Below, in pieces: positions 1 through 8,671 of a stretch of 19,116 nucleotides of DNA. Below the pieces are notes generated by a model. The model did not search any database and was not told where the DNA came from. It was given only the letters and a program-made list of their open reading frames with translations. The stretch is from Gryganskiella cystojenkinii (taxonomy: Eukaryota > Mortierellomycota > Mortierellomycetes > Mortierellales > Mortierellaceae): NCBI GenBank assembly GCA_015852425.1, contig JAAAIG010000754.1, positions 1 to 19,116 of the forward strand, in the 5' to 3' direction. The position numbers and the translations under genes are program-made. Position 1 is the stretch's first letter. Every line of letters begins with the position of its first letter.

Positions 1-434
1 CCATGTTGTCACATCAAAGTAGTGTCCAGCTCGACTTGGAAGTAATATCCCTACGACCTCTGGCATATATTGAAGAGACGATTATCCACAGAACGCAAGG
101 TCCCTTCATCGGCTCACCCAAAATTAATATCACTTCAGATTCCGGTATGCTGAAAGCGCTATTTTTTTTTTTTGATTGTATAGGAGGAACCCTCATGCAA
201 TGTCCTAAGAATTAGGGACCAGCCTAGCCGGCCCCGAGCACCAGGACATTTTTCTCAAAATTTATTTTTATTGAACGTGTCATCCTCAATGTTGATCTTA
301 ATCCAGGCTCTGGCGCGGTCTCGAGAAGTAGAACAAACAAAAAAAAAAAAAAATCTCTGGCTGTGGATTCTGTGAAGGTAGGTTTCCTCGACGAAAGCCC
401 TGAGTCGATGCCTAGACTCACACCACCATAAATA
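1..434. other. Left-edge stretch, no supported gene
   Basis: An open frame starts at an ATG at position 3 and runs 70 codons to 215, but its product resembles no family I know and its end crosses a T homopolymer near 162-173. A stretch resembling an intron (GTATGC near 144 to TATAG near 183) would be only about 40 bp, shorter than any other intron here. I therefore do not call a gene. A short A tract lies near 340-353. The edge could hold part of a neighbouring gene, which cannot be judged from this window. Confidence 0.3.
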
Positions 435-609
435 CAGTCAACCCTCGTTACAGTGAATGACGATAGAGTGAATCCCGCGTTATAGTGAATTCTTGTTTTT
501 TTTGTGAAGTTTTGTATATCTGAATTGTACACTACCCGATATAGTGAATATACGTTATAGCAAAAAAGTCGACCAAGATCACGGTGTTCACTGTAATGAG
601 GTTTGATTG
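435..609. mobile_element. MITE-like element with pogo/Fot1-type terminal inverted repeats
   Basis: The left end (435-457) and the reverse complement of the right end (609-587) match at 20 of 23 positions. Both begin with CA(G/A)TCAA(C/A)CCTC. The element is 175 bp and is bounded by TA dinucleotides at 433-434 and 610-611, as expected for the TA target duplication of Tc1/mariner/pogo transposons. The terminal consensus resembles the ends of fungal Fot1/Pot2-like pogo elements (family knowledge). Inside, a GTTATAGTGAA-like motif recurs near 448, 464, 480 and 538, so subterminal repeats are present. There is no transposase frame, so it would have to move with a transposase from elsewhere. It lies upstream of the F-box/LRR gene. 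Confidence 0.68.
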
Positions 610-611
610 TA

Positions 612-1306
612 AAACGAGTAGCTGAATATCTCGAACATACACATGGCATCACTGCTGCCATGAAACTTCGCGGTTGCGGGAACTCTAGTCTTTCTTCTTT
701 CTTGTCGCGAACGAAATCTTGGCGATAGTCGGTTCTTCTGAAAATTTCCTTGTTGTTTCTTTTTGTGCACGCTGGCTGTTCTTCTGCCCAAAGCAAAACC
801 TTTCTTTCAAGTTCATTTCGATCACCAAGACGAGTGATGGCTTTGCCTGAGTCTTCCTGTAATGTACCTGCCACGACGCTCTTGTTTTTTACCCGTCTTT
901 GTGTATTATCCCCCCTTCTGTACATTCATAGATTGACACGAGCGTTGCACGCGTTATTGGTAACCATAGTCTTTACTAGTAACATACGATCCATTCATTC
1001 TTCCAATTGCACATTCCAGATGCTGATGCAGGCGTTGTACGCATAAAAGCGTTCTGTTTGATACCCCAATAGAAGAGTCGTTTCTGGGATAACGACATCG
1101 CCGCATACCCCTCAAGAACTCGCCCCCTTGCGATTCTGTCATTTTCTTCCATCACACACATTCCCTCACTTTTGCTTTCTCCCATCTGTACCAACATCCT
1201 CGTCATTTAGCACCTCCTTCTCTACCTCTGAGTTCTCAGTCACTACTGCATTGCACCTTTTCTTAACTTCATCGTGTTAGTCACATTCTTCATCTTTATA
1301 ATTAAG
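612..1306. promoter_or_regulatory. Upstream region and pyrimidine-rich leader of the F-box/LRR gene
   Basis: No coding region is supported between the MITE and the start codon at 1307. From about 1135 to 1290 the plus strand is strongly C/T-rich, with short runs such as CTTCTTCC and CTCCTTCT. This is the usual look of a fungal promoter or 5' leader. No clear TATA box or operator was recognised. Open frames on either strand here start at non-ATG codons and show no family motif. Confidence 0.45.
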
Positions 1307-2872
1307 ATGCTCGGGACACATCCCCTCGATCTACATGAAATTCGCTCAAGAATTGCCAGCAGCCTCGACGACAAAGACCTAGCTTCCTGTGCGCGTGTGA
1401 GTCAGGATTGGAACGACTCATTTTCACCGCCACTCTACCGATCTGTCGTATTGTCGAAACATGGGCCCAGCACAGAATCTCTTACGCAAAATAGGCACTT
1501 TATAAAACGCCTGACAATTCAGAACTCTTATGAAAAGATATCCTCGACATCTGAACAAGAGGAATTAGTTTCTAGTTTCATGGCCTACCCAATCCTGACC
1601 ACTTTAAACTTGGGGAGGAGCTTGATCAGAGACACTGCGGCTCAGGCGCTATCAGAAGCACTCAAGATCAACTCAACTCTGACTAATTTGAACTTGTACT
1701 CTAACTCGATCGGAGGCAATGGAGCTCGGGCGCTGTCAGAGGCACTCAAGGCCAACAATACTCTGAGGTCTTTGAGCTTGAGCAACAACTCGATTGGAAC
1801 CATTGGAGCGCAGGTGCTGTCTGAGGCACTCAAGACCAACAAGACTCTGACCACCTTGGACTTGGGGGTTAACTCGATTGAATGCAGCGGAGCTCAGGCG
1901 CTATCGGAGGCACTCAAGACCAACAAGGCTGTGACCACTTTGGACTTGAGTTGCAACTCGATCGGAGGCATTGGAGCTCAGGCGCTTTCAGAGGCACTCA
2001 CGACCAACTCAACCCTGGCCACTTTAAACTTGTGGAGCAACTCTATCGGAAACACTGGAGCTCAGGCGCTATCGGAGGCACTCAAGACCAACAAGGGTGT
2101 GACCACTTTGGACTTGAGTTGCAACTCAATCGAAAACAACGGAGCTCAAGCGCTGTCAGAGGCACTCAAGACCAACATGGCTCTAACAACTTTGGAGTTG
2201 TGGGAAAATTTGATCGGAGACACTGGAACTCAGGCGCTATCAGAGGCACTCAAGATCAACAAGACTCTTACTGCTTTGGACCTGGATAGCAACTCGATCG
2301 GAGTCATTGGAGCTCAGGCGCTGTCTGAGGCACTGAAGATCAACTTGACTCTGAGCTCTTTGAGCTTGGGGTTCAACTCGACCGAAGTCAACGGAGCTCA
2401 GGCACTGTCTGAAGCACTCATGACCAACTCAACTCTGAGTTCTTTGAGCTTACGGTACAACTCGATCGGAGACATTGGAGCTCAGGCGCTATCAGAGGCA
2501 CTCAAGACCAACTCGACTCTTACTGCTTTGGACCTGGATGTCAACTCGATCGGAGACAACGGAGCTCAGGCGCTATCAGAGGCACTCAAGACGAACTCGA
2601 CTCTGTCCACCTTGGAGTTAGGCGAGAACTCGATCGGGAATTACGGAGCTCAGGCGCTCTCAGAGGCACTCAAGATCAACTCAACACTAACTTCTTTGGA
2701 GTTGAGGGAGAACTTGATCGGAGACATTGGAGCTCAGGCGCTGTCAGAGGCACTCAAGACCAACAAGACTCTTACTTCATTGGACGTGAATGGCAACTCG
2801 ATTGGAGACATTGGAGCTCAGGCGATATATCAGGTGTCGCAGACCACAAAATGTGAAATAAAATTAAGATGA
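1307..2872 (+). CDS. F-box / ribonuclease-inhibitor-type LRR protein, 521 aa
   Basis: The start is the ATG at 1307; the in-frame codon at 1274 is GTG and is not used by eukaryotes. Residues about 4-50 look like an F-box, with a short leading segment, then DKDLASCARVSQDW and LYRSVVL, which would bind Skp1 in an SCF ubiquitin ligase. From about residue 95 to 510 come 15 tandem 28-residue LRRs with the frame LTTLDLxxNSIGxxGAQALSEALKTN, the ribonuclease-inhibitor subtype that folds into a horseshoe for protein binding. At DNA level this is an 84-bp tandem repeat. The gene has a single exon. A canonical AATAAA lies inside the coding end near 2856. A role as substrate receptor is inferred; no substrate can be named. 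F-box plus LRR is known in fungi, but such a uniform repeat array is less usual. Confidence 0.85.
   Translation: MLGTHPLDLHEIRSRIASSLDDKDLASCARVSQDWNDSFSPPLYRSVVLSKHGPSTESLTQNRHFIKRLTIQNSYEKISSTSEQEELVSSFMAYPILTTLNLGRSLIRDTAAQALSEALKINSTLTNLNLYSNSIGGNGARALSEALKANNTLRSLSLSNNSIGTIGAQVLSEALKTNKTLTTLDLGVNSIECSGAQALSEALKTNKAVTTLDLSCNSIGGIGAQALSEALTTNSTLATLNLWSNSIGNTGAQALSEALKTNKGVTTLDLSCNSIENNGAQALSEALKTNMALTTLELWENLIGDTGTQALSEALKINKTLTALDLDSNSIGVIGAQALSEALKINLTLSSLSLGFNSTEVNGAQALSEALMTNSTLSSLSLRYNSIGDIGAQALSEALKTNSTLTALDLDVNSIGDNGAQALSEALKTNSTLSTLELGENSIGNYGAQALSEALKINSTLTSLELRENLIGDIGAQALSEALKTNKTLTSLDVNGNSIGDIGAQAIYQVSQTTKCEIKLR
1588..2836 (+). repeat. Tandem 84-bp repeat array (15 LRR units)
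   Basis: A unit of exactly 84 bp repeats 15 times within the coding sequence, with almost invariant blocks (GGAGCTCAGGCGCT, then GAGGCACTCAAGA). Some distant units are closer to each other than to their neighbours. Units 5 and 7 (around 1925 and 2093, 168 bp apart) share AGGNTGTGACCACTTTGGAC. Units 9 and 12 (around 2264 and 2516, 252 bp apart) share ACTGCTTTGGACCTGGAT. This points to block duplication or gene conversion rather than slow divergence of single units. Confidence 0.9.
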
Positions 2873-3189
2873 ACTGGTGTTAATTATACGCCAACTTACG
2901 AAGGAACGAATGCATGTGTTGAGGCGTAGGTACGCGCTCAGCTCAAGGAGGATCTATGCGGGAGGTGTATTTGTACTGGAAAAGCGGCAAGTAAGCCACG
3001 TACAAGGTCCGGTGACAGTCTAACAAGGGATAAAAATGGAGTTGGAAGGGTGATTCCGAGCATATTCAACTGGAACAAGCAACAGTGTGATCGGAAATGG
3101 ACAGGGAAAGTAGCCATCTTGCATTACTGCCTCTCGGGTTGAACAGAGCACGCGATGGATAAATTAAGCGGAAGGCAGATGGATCGAGA
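2873..3189. other. Spacer between the LRR gene and the FAD oxidase pseudogene
   Basis: No gene is supported. On the minus strand this is where the C-terminal berberine-bridge segment of the neighbouring pseudogene should continue. I could not recognise its motifs in any of the three frames, so that end is either lost or too decayed to see. Confidence 0.4.
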
Positions 3190-4149
3190 AGGCAGGTATG
3201 ATGGCGCGAAGGATGAAGACAACGTGCACATGAAGGACGAATCTCTCCAGCTCAGAGACATGACTCCATCCCTTGCGTTGCGGTTCAATCGTGAGTAGGT
3301 GCCTCCACAATAGGCCAATTGGACCCCGACGTAGAATCTATTGGACGCATCTGCGTTAAGTTCTTGGATTCGGGAAGAAACCCATCGAATCCAGCTGTTC
3401 ACCTTGAGAGCTTCAGAGTTGGAGTTGAACAAGTAGGTGTGCTTTTGATAAGGCTATGGGAACACCCGAGCGGCCAGCAACAGCCAATGGTAACACAGCA
3501 CTAACATGGGCGTGATAGTCTTGCCATCAAGGAGGGTACCCAAGTAGGGGCATCACGTTATCAGCACCTCCAGCTTTCAGAAGTTTCTCAAAGGATTCTG
3601 GGGGGGGGGGGGGTATGATTGGCTGCACCCCTCCAGGTTAGCCCAGCGAGGAATACCACGATCACCGCGGGCCTCCCTTCAGAAGGAAGCGCGGTCATCA
3701 TCGAAAGACAGTAGTCGTAATCGCCGGGGTTTGAGATGTATCGTCCAGATCAATCATGATATGCAGTAGGCGCTTGAGAGCTTGCTTTAGGGAAACATAA
3801 CTCGGCATATAGTCGATTTGGGGTTGTCCTCGTCCTTATGGACGCCCAGCGTGACATCGGTGATCACGCCAAAGACTCCTCGGCTTCCACCTAGAATGGC
3901 GTATAAAAGGTCGTTGTCTTTGGCAACGTCACGCTCAACCCGACGTATCCGACCATCTGCGGTGATGATGCGCATCTTTCGGATGTAATCTGCAAGTAGA
4001 CCAAAACTGCGAATTAGCAGTCCATACCCGCCTGTCTGGATGTGTCTGCCCAAGTGACCTGACGGCAGATACCCGTAGGGAGGAATCGTCCATGCTCTCT
4101 GAGTTTGTTCCGGAACGTGCCAAGATCGATACTGATGCCAAGTGTCGCC
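3190..4149 (-). pseudogene. Decayed FAD-linked oxidase (berberine-bridge / glucooligosaccharide oxidase-like)
   Basis: Reading the minus strand from 4149 downward, fragments of one flavoprotein appear in order but in different frames. First comes IPPYGYLPSGHLGRHIQTGG, then LLADYIRKMRIITADGR and LLYAILGGSRGVFGVITDVT, which match the FAD-binding PCMH fold (GGHxxTGGYG, and LRGGxGxFGVVT in relatives). The frame then shifts near 3818-3823, after which LKQALKRLLHIMIDLDD follows. It shifts again near 3722 (DYDYCLSMMTAL, AVIVVF) and at a run of 14 G at 3600-3613 (SFEKLLKAGGADNVMPLLG). A further shift lies near 3530. An in-frame TAG follows just before PYQKHTYLFNSNSEAL, and the last part, WIRWVSSRI ... 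FYVGVQLAYCGGTYSRLN ... LSWRDSSFMCT, lies near 3230-3420. The N-terminal part with the family's first FAD-binding motifs and the usual C-terminus are not visible. An acceptor-like CACAG precedes 4149, so the fragment may begin at a former exon. Disruption is too extensive to be explained by introns, because the breaks lack splice sites. Confidence 0.78.
3600..3613. repeat. Homopolymer of 14 G
   Basis: A run of 14 G on the plus strand (C on the coding strand of the pseudogene) sits at one of its frame changes. It would read as consecutive prolines. Such tracts slip easily in replication and in sequencing, so its exact length is the least certain base count in the window. Confidence 0.9.
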
Positions 4150-4807
4150 TGTGAGTGGTTATGTGCGCTCAAGTTTTAGATCAATTTTATGGCACTTTTT
4201 TTTCGGTCGTTTGCACTTGGGTGGTAGTGCTAGGGCGTTTCCTTGAAGCTTTGCCTTTTGTGGATGCAGGACGTTCCTGTTCCCTCGCCCACAACGCAAA
4301 AATGTTTAAACAGGACAAACTTTGGACGCGGGTGGTGGGACAAACATCAAAAATAATATCCCGAAAGTGTTTGGTTCCACACTCTTCCTCTCGTCATTGT
4401 CTCGAATTCAGACCGAGTTGGTGGACACGAGCGTAAAGTTGATCATCACTGTGCCTTCAATTTGTGGTCTACGAGTTCTTGATCAAGGATATCACCGTCG
4501 CCTTTGTACCAGGATCCGGCGGCCGAATACCCGAGGAAACACGTATCTTAATTCTCTCCACTGGATGAATGATCGGCAGACCGTTCATTGATTTTGTCGA
4601 CTTTTGCAGGGGACACGCATGATCCCAAATTTGGCAAGCCGCTGACATTTAAGAATTTTTTCATTGTTCGTGACTGACACCGTGCGCGAAACGCCAGCAA
4701 ATAAAAAGCGGCGGTCAGTCTCGCTCTTTCTTCACCTTTCTTCTCCCACAACACAACACAAAACCAAAATCAACGAACACTCAAAGCAACAAATAGCAAA
4801 CACAGGC
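4150..4807. promoter_or_regulatory. Upstream region of the FAD monooxygenase
   Basis: No supported gene. The last part before the start codon (about 4715-4807) has the pyrimidine-rich then A/C-rich pattern (CTTTCTTCACC, then CACAACACAACACAAAACC) typical of a fungal transcription start and leader. A 41-codon open stretch at 4443-4568 (+) reads smoothly but has no ATG and no recognised family. Confidence 0.4.
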
Positions 4808-7297
4808 ATGCTCTCGACATCCCAATCCACCAAATCCAGAATCCCCGTCCTCATCTCTGGAGCAGGACCCACGGGTCTCTTTGCGGCAGTACTCCTTACC
4901 AAACTCAACATCCCCTGTCGGTTGATTGAACGACACCTCGAGGTATCCCCGCTATCCAAGGCGCTGGTCGTTCATGCAAGAACCATGGAATTCTTTGCCA
5001 TGTCGGGGATCATTGATCGCTTCTTGGACGAGGGTCACCATCTCCGAGAATTCCATGTCTGGCAGGCCGGCAAACTCTCGGCCGTCTTCCCGGTCCTCGA
5101 CAACAAGGAATCACAATACAACTTTGGTCTCTTCTTGGAACAGAAACGTACCACGGCCCTGCTGACCGCAGAGTTGAACGAACTGGGGGTTCAGATTGAT
5201 CGAGGATGGGAGCTGATGGATACCAGGGTCGTCGAGGAAGGTGATCAGAGCTGGGTGGAAACCACGATCCGAAAGGCCAAGGTTGGGACCAACACACGTT
5301 CGACTGAGAGCAAGGTTCTAGGAGTCGTCGAAGAGGATGCAGAGGAGCTCGGCAAGGAATACGAGACGGAGATTGTTCGATCTGAGTACTTGATTGCGGC
5401 GGATGGAGGCAAGTCTGTGGTTCGACACAAGCTCAACATTGCATTCCCAGGAAGGACTCTTGACAACAACATTATCATCTATGACGGTCATGTGGAGTCG
5501 GATATTCCCCTGGACTGCATCACGTAAGTCCTCACCCCTTTTCGCTTTCTCACTTTTTGCAGGTTCCCACGGTTGAAGACTTTAAACTCATTTTCTCTTT
5601 TTTTTCTCTCTCCCTTCTTTGTTGTGGCTTTTTTGATACAGGGTGTTCAATGGAAACAATGATAGGATCATTGGCTCCTTGCCTTTGCATGATGGACAAG
5701 TTCGTATGATCCTCGACAATGGAACCCTCACACCCGAGGAACACAAAGCCCTTAAGCCTGAGGACCTCACACTTGAAAAGTTTACAGCCCTGGCTCGAGA
5801 CTGTATTGGACCCAACCACAAGTTTGAGCCCAAAACATGTTCCTGGTTGACGTATTATAGAGTGAACGAACGACATGCAGAACATTTCACGCACAAGGGC
5901 AGGGTTTTCTTGGCCGGCGATGCGTCTCATGTGCACTCGCCAGCAGGTGGTCAAGGTAATGATGATTGAACTCTTCGTTTTTTTATTGACAATTTGGGGT
6001 TTTTTTCGCCATAACTTTGATTGATATTGATGAGATACAATCCTGCCTCTTCTCGCTTCGCGTAGGCATGAACACAGGACTGCAGGATTCTTACAACCTC
6101 GCTTGGAAGTTGGCTTTGGTCATGCACGGCCTCGCTCCAAAGTCACTGCTCGACACTTTTGAAGTCGAGCGCAAGGTGAGCCAACAGTTTGTTTCGAAGA
6201 AAATGACAACTTTCGAGACCGACGGAAGCTAACCCGATGACTTTTTTTTTTTAATATTCTATTGATTCAATAGCCTGTTGCCGAGGGCATCATCAAACTC
6301 TCTGCAGTTTTGCTGGAGAACGGTCTCGCCCAGGACTTTATCAGGAGGACCATCAGACGTATCGCCATCGCTATTGGACCCTACTTGTTTCCTTACTTGG
6401 CCCCATCCACGAATCCGGTGACCATGGTATGACACTTGAACGAGAGTAGAGAAACAATGATGATATTGAGACACACTGGACTCTAGCTCGCACTTACGAC
6501 TTTTATTTTCTTTTCCCTTGAATGCCTGTAAAAAAAACTAGCTCATGATCCGATACCATGAAAATGCCATCAACCAACGCAACAAGTCTCAACCCGAACT
6601 TGCGGAGACGTTCACAGTCGGACAACGAGCTCGTGATGGAGCCCTCCGTGTGATCCATAAACGGGATTCAGGACTCGTCGCTTCAGAGGAGGATGTGGTT
6701 CGTCTCCAGGAGTTAACCGCAGGTCCGGGCATCTTTCACGTCTTGGTGTTTACCTCTGATATGTTGACGTCGATCAAACCAGTCCCAGCAACGATCAAGG
6801 GCATTGCGACCACGAACTCTGAAGATCTTGCGGAGGCAATTGATCATAACCTTTCGTCCTGGCGATCCAAGTGGTCGTACAAGACCCGAGAGGAGATCGT
6901 CGCAGAGACAAAGCCTACAATCATCAAACCCACAAACCTGTCCCAGGCAACAGTTGCAGCGGCTGTGGTCTCTTCGGCGTCTCGATCTGCGATCCCTTGT
7001 CTTGTCAAAGCGGAAAAGTTGTTTATGGTTCATGTTTTGACCTCTGAGGATTTGAGCGGTAACGGTACCCAGCATGGCAAGATTGAGTACTTGGCAAGCA
7101 ACAAACCGGGCGAAGGCAAGATCTATCTGGATCATTTAGGAGTGGTGCATCAAAAGTACGGAGTTGCGGCCAAGAGCGGGTCCGGTACGCTTGTGGTCGT
7201 TCGGCCAGATGGCCATCTTGGATACCGTACCTTGGGAGCAGGGCACAGTGCCTGGGAGGACGTGGATCGATACTTCCAGTCTATCCTGGCGGCGTGA
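4808..7297 (+). CDS. Class A FAD-dependent monooxygenase, phenol hydroxylase/TfdB type, 682 aa
   Basis: Exons 4808-5523, 5642-5955, 6066-6175, 6274-6426 and 6542-7297. All four introns (118, 110, 98 and 115 bp) are GT-AG and keep frame. The enzyme is expected to use NAD(P)H and O2 to hydroxylate an aromatic ring. All three flavin signatures of the family are present: the dinucleotide fold VLISGAGPTGLFAAVLL at residues about 14-30, the DG motif YLIAADGGKSVVRHKL near 194-209, and the GD motif GRVFLAGDASHVHSPAGGQG near 325-344, followed by MNTGLQDSYNLAWKLA across the exon 2/3 join. The last 140 or so residues (FHVLVFTSDML, then GTLVVVRPDGHLGYR) look like the thioredoxin-like C-terminal domain of phenol 2-monooxygenases. 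Length fits that family. The start ATG lies in an A/C-rich leader; upstream in-frame codons begin at TTG. The substrate is not predictable; relatives act on phenols, chlorophenols or secondary metabolites. AATAAA follows at 7328. Confidence 0.92.
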
Positions 7298-7327
7298 GAT
7301 GCTTTCTTACCTTGTGGTTGGTGGCGA

Positions 7328-7333
7328 AATAAA
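7328..7333 (+). terminator. Polyadenylation signal of the FAD monooxygenase
   Basis: AATAAA lies 30 bp after the stop codon at 7297, the expected position for cleavage and polyadenylation before the SOD promoter begins. Confidence 0.6.
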
Positions 7334-7399
7334 AAACCGGTCACTGCATAAAAAAAAAGATTCTCCATCAAATCAAAACGCGGTCGCGAAAAAGATGAC

Positions 7400-7579
7400 G
7401 ACAAGAAAGGGAGGGAAAAAAAATTCCCACTCAGCACACACACATCCATCGAACCCATAGAAAATAAAAGGTGAGAAAAGTGCGCAGATTCACATCTCTT
7501 TTCTTCTTTTTTTTCTTTTCCATTTCATCATCACCTTTTCCATCTCCCTCCACTCCCCCAAACAACACATTTTAACATC
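7400..7579 (+). promoter_or_regulatory. SOD promoter and pyrimidine-rich leader
   Basis: Between the monooxygenase stop and the SOD start there are 282 bp. The last 90 are dominated by C and T (CTTTTCTTC, TTTTTTTTCTTTTCC, CCCTCCACTCCCCC) and end in AACACATTTTAACATC before the ATG. Such long pyrimidine tracts mark strongly expressed fungal genes. No stress-response element was recognised in this segment. Confidence 0.45.
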
Positions 7580-8671
7580 ATGACTGTCAAGGCTGTCTGC
7601 GTCTTCCCCAAGAACGACAAGAACATCACCGGAACCATCCACTTCACCCAGGAGAACGAGGCCGGCCATGTTCACGTCAAGGCCGAGTTGACCGGCTTGA
7701 CCCCTGGTGAGCACGGCTTCCACATCCAGTACGTACCTTTCCTCGCTTTTGTTCCCAGTTTCTTTTTGATCTTTGGCTGCACTCGCTTTTTTACCTTTTT
7801 TCGGTACTCTGCACTCGACTTCGACATGTTGGAGACTTTTTTTTTTGCGAAAACTTTTTCTCGGCTGAAGAAAATCAGTCCCGTTAGGGTTTCCTACTCG
7901 CTCCGAGAGCCTCTTTTACCATTGTATCCTTCCTTCCCCTTCTTTTCCTTTCCTGTGATCTTGTGTCCTCACCACAAGGCAAAGAGGAAAAAAGGGAGCA
8001 AGAATGACAGAAAACATTGACCATTGGCGCGTTAGGCACGCTGTTTGAAGCGTGAGAACCAGCCCTTTTATTTTTCCTTCATCTTTCTCTTATTCGTTAC
8101 GCATCGCGCGTGTCCCACTCCGAATCACATAAACTCATTGTTACGTAACGTTAACATTGGATCTTTGTTCCTCTATCGCAAAGTGGCTAACCTTGAAACT
8201 TTTTCTTTTTTTCTAATGTGCAACTTGTTTTCTCATAATAGCGAGTTCGGTGACAACACCAACGGATGCATGTCCGCCGGTGGTCACTTCAACCCTCACG
8301 GTTTGACCCACGGTGCCCCCACCGCCCATGTCCGCCACGCCGGTGATCTCGGAAACATCACCGCCGATGCCCACGGCAAAGCTGTCCTCGACACCACCGA
8401 TCATCTGTTGAAGCTCATTGGACCCCACTCCATCATTGGGTAAGGAAATCAGAAAAAACAGTTTCCTGCGCTACGTTTTATGATAATCACTTTAGAATCA
8501 CGAATAGAAGAGAAGTATTTACTGACCTCTCTTATTTTATTTTGATCTAGACGCACCGTTGTTGTCCACGAGGGTGTTGATGATCTCGGACTCGGAGGAC
8601 ATGAGCTCTCCCCCACGACCGGTAACGCTGGTGGTCGCCTCACCTGCGGTGTCATTGGTGTCACCAAGTAA
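7580..8671 (+). CDS. SOD1: Copper/zinc superoxide dismutase, 155 aa
   Basis: Exons 7580-7728, 8242-8439 and 8551-8671; introns are GT-AG. The enzyme converts superoxide to O2 and hydrogen peroxide, normally in the cytosol and mitochondrial intermembrane space. Every catalytic residue is present: copper ligands His48, His50, His65 and His122; zinc ligands His65, His73, His82 and Asp85; the disulfide pair Cys59 and Cys148; and the substrate-guiding Arg145. Signatures are [42 protein letters not shown] and [13 protein letters not shown]. No signal peptide is seen, consistent with the intracellular form, and the length equals that of typical SOD1. Intron 1 splits the codon of His50 after its second base and is 513 bp, about five times longer than the other introns in the window. 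Codon use is strongly C-ending, as in highly expressed genes. Confidence 0.97.
7729..8241 (+). other. Long first intron of the SOD gene
   Basis: Donor GTACGT at 7729, acceptor ATAATAG ending at 8241. The intron is 513 bp and rich in T tracts. It contains the palindrome GTTACGTAAC (8140-8149) and a short hairpin with arms CACGC (8037-8041) and GCGTG (8050-8054). No coding family, tRNA or snoRNA boxes were recognised. The size makes an internal enhancer possible, but that is inference. Confidence 0.85.
8141..8148. promoter_or_regulatory. TTACGTAA palindrome, possible AP-1/Yap-type site
   Basis: A perfect 8-base palindrome, extended to 10 by flanking G and C, inside SOD intron 1. TTACGTAA is a known binding form for fungal Yap1/Pap1-class bZIP oxidative-stress regulators (established knowledge). 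Its location in a superoxide dismutase gene makes a regulatory role plausible but unproven. Confidence 0.35.

Noticed and set aside
224..925. A 233-codon open frame on the minus strand
   Set aside because: It starts at a non-ATG codon, crosses the whole MITE and an A tract, and shows no family motif or biased codon use.
1274..1306. N-terminal extension of the F-box/LRR protein with a hydrophobic stretch (FFIFII)
   Set aside because: It would begin at GTG; the ATG at 1307 directly precedes the F-box and is the normal eukaryotic start.
1882..2289. A 135-codon plus-strand frame and a 70-codon minus-strand frame (1642-1854) inside the LRR gene
   Set aside because: Both arise from the 84-bp repeat, whose length is a multiple of three; any stop-free frame of one unit stays open in the others. 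They are shadows of the real gene.
5010..5478. Long minus-strand frames within the monooxygenase gene
   Set aside because: They overlap exon 1 of a gene whose flavin motifs and splice joins are clear, and have no family features.
7887..7897. TTAGGGTTT, telomere-like motif in SOD intron 1
   Set aside because: Single copy, no tandem array; not evidence of a telomeric insertion, and a telobox role is not established in this setting.
8037..8054. Small hairpin CACGC/GCGTG in SOD intron 1
   Set aside because: The stem is only 5 bp and no snoRNA C/D or H/ACA boxes are placed around it, so it is likely chance.
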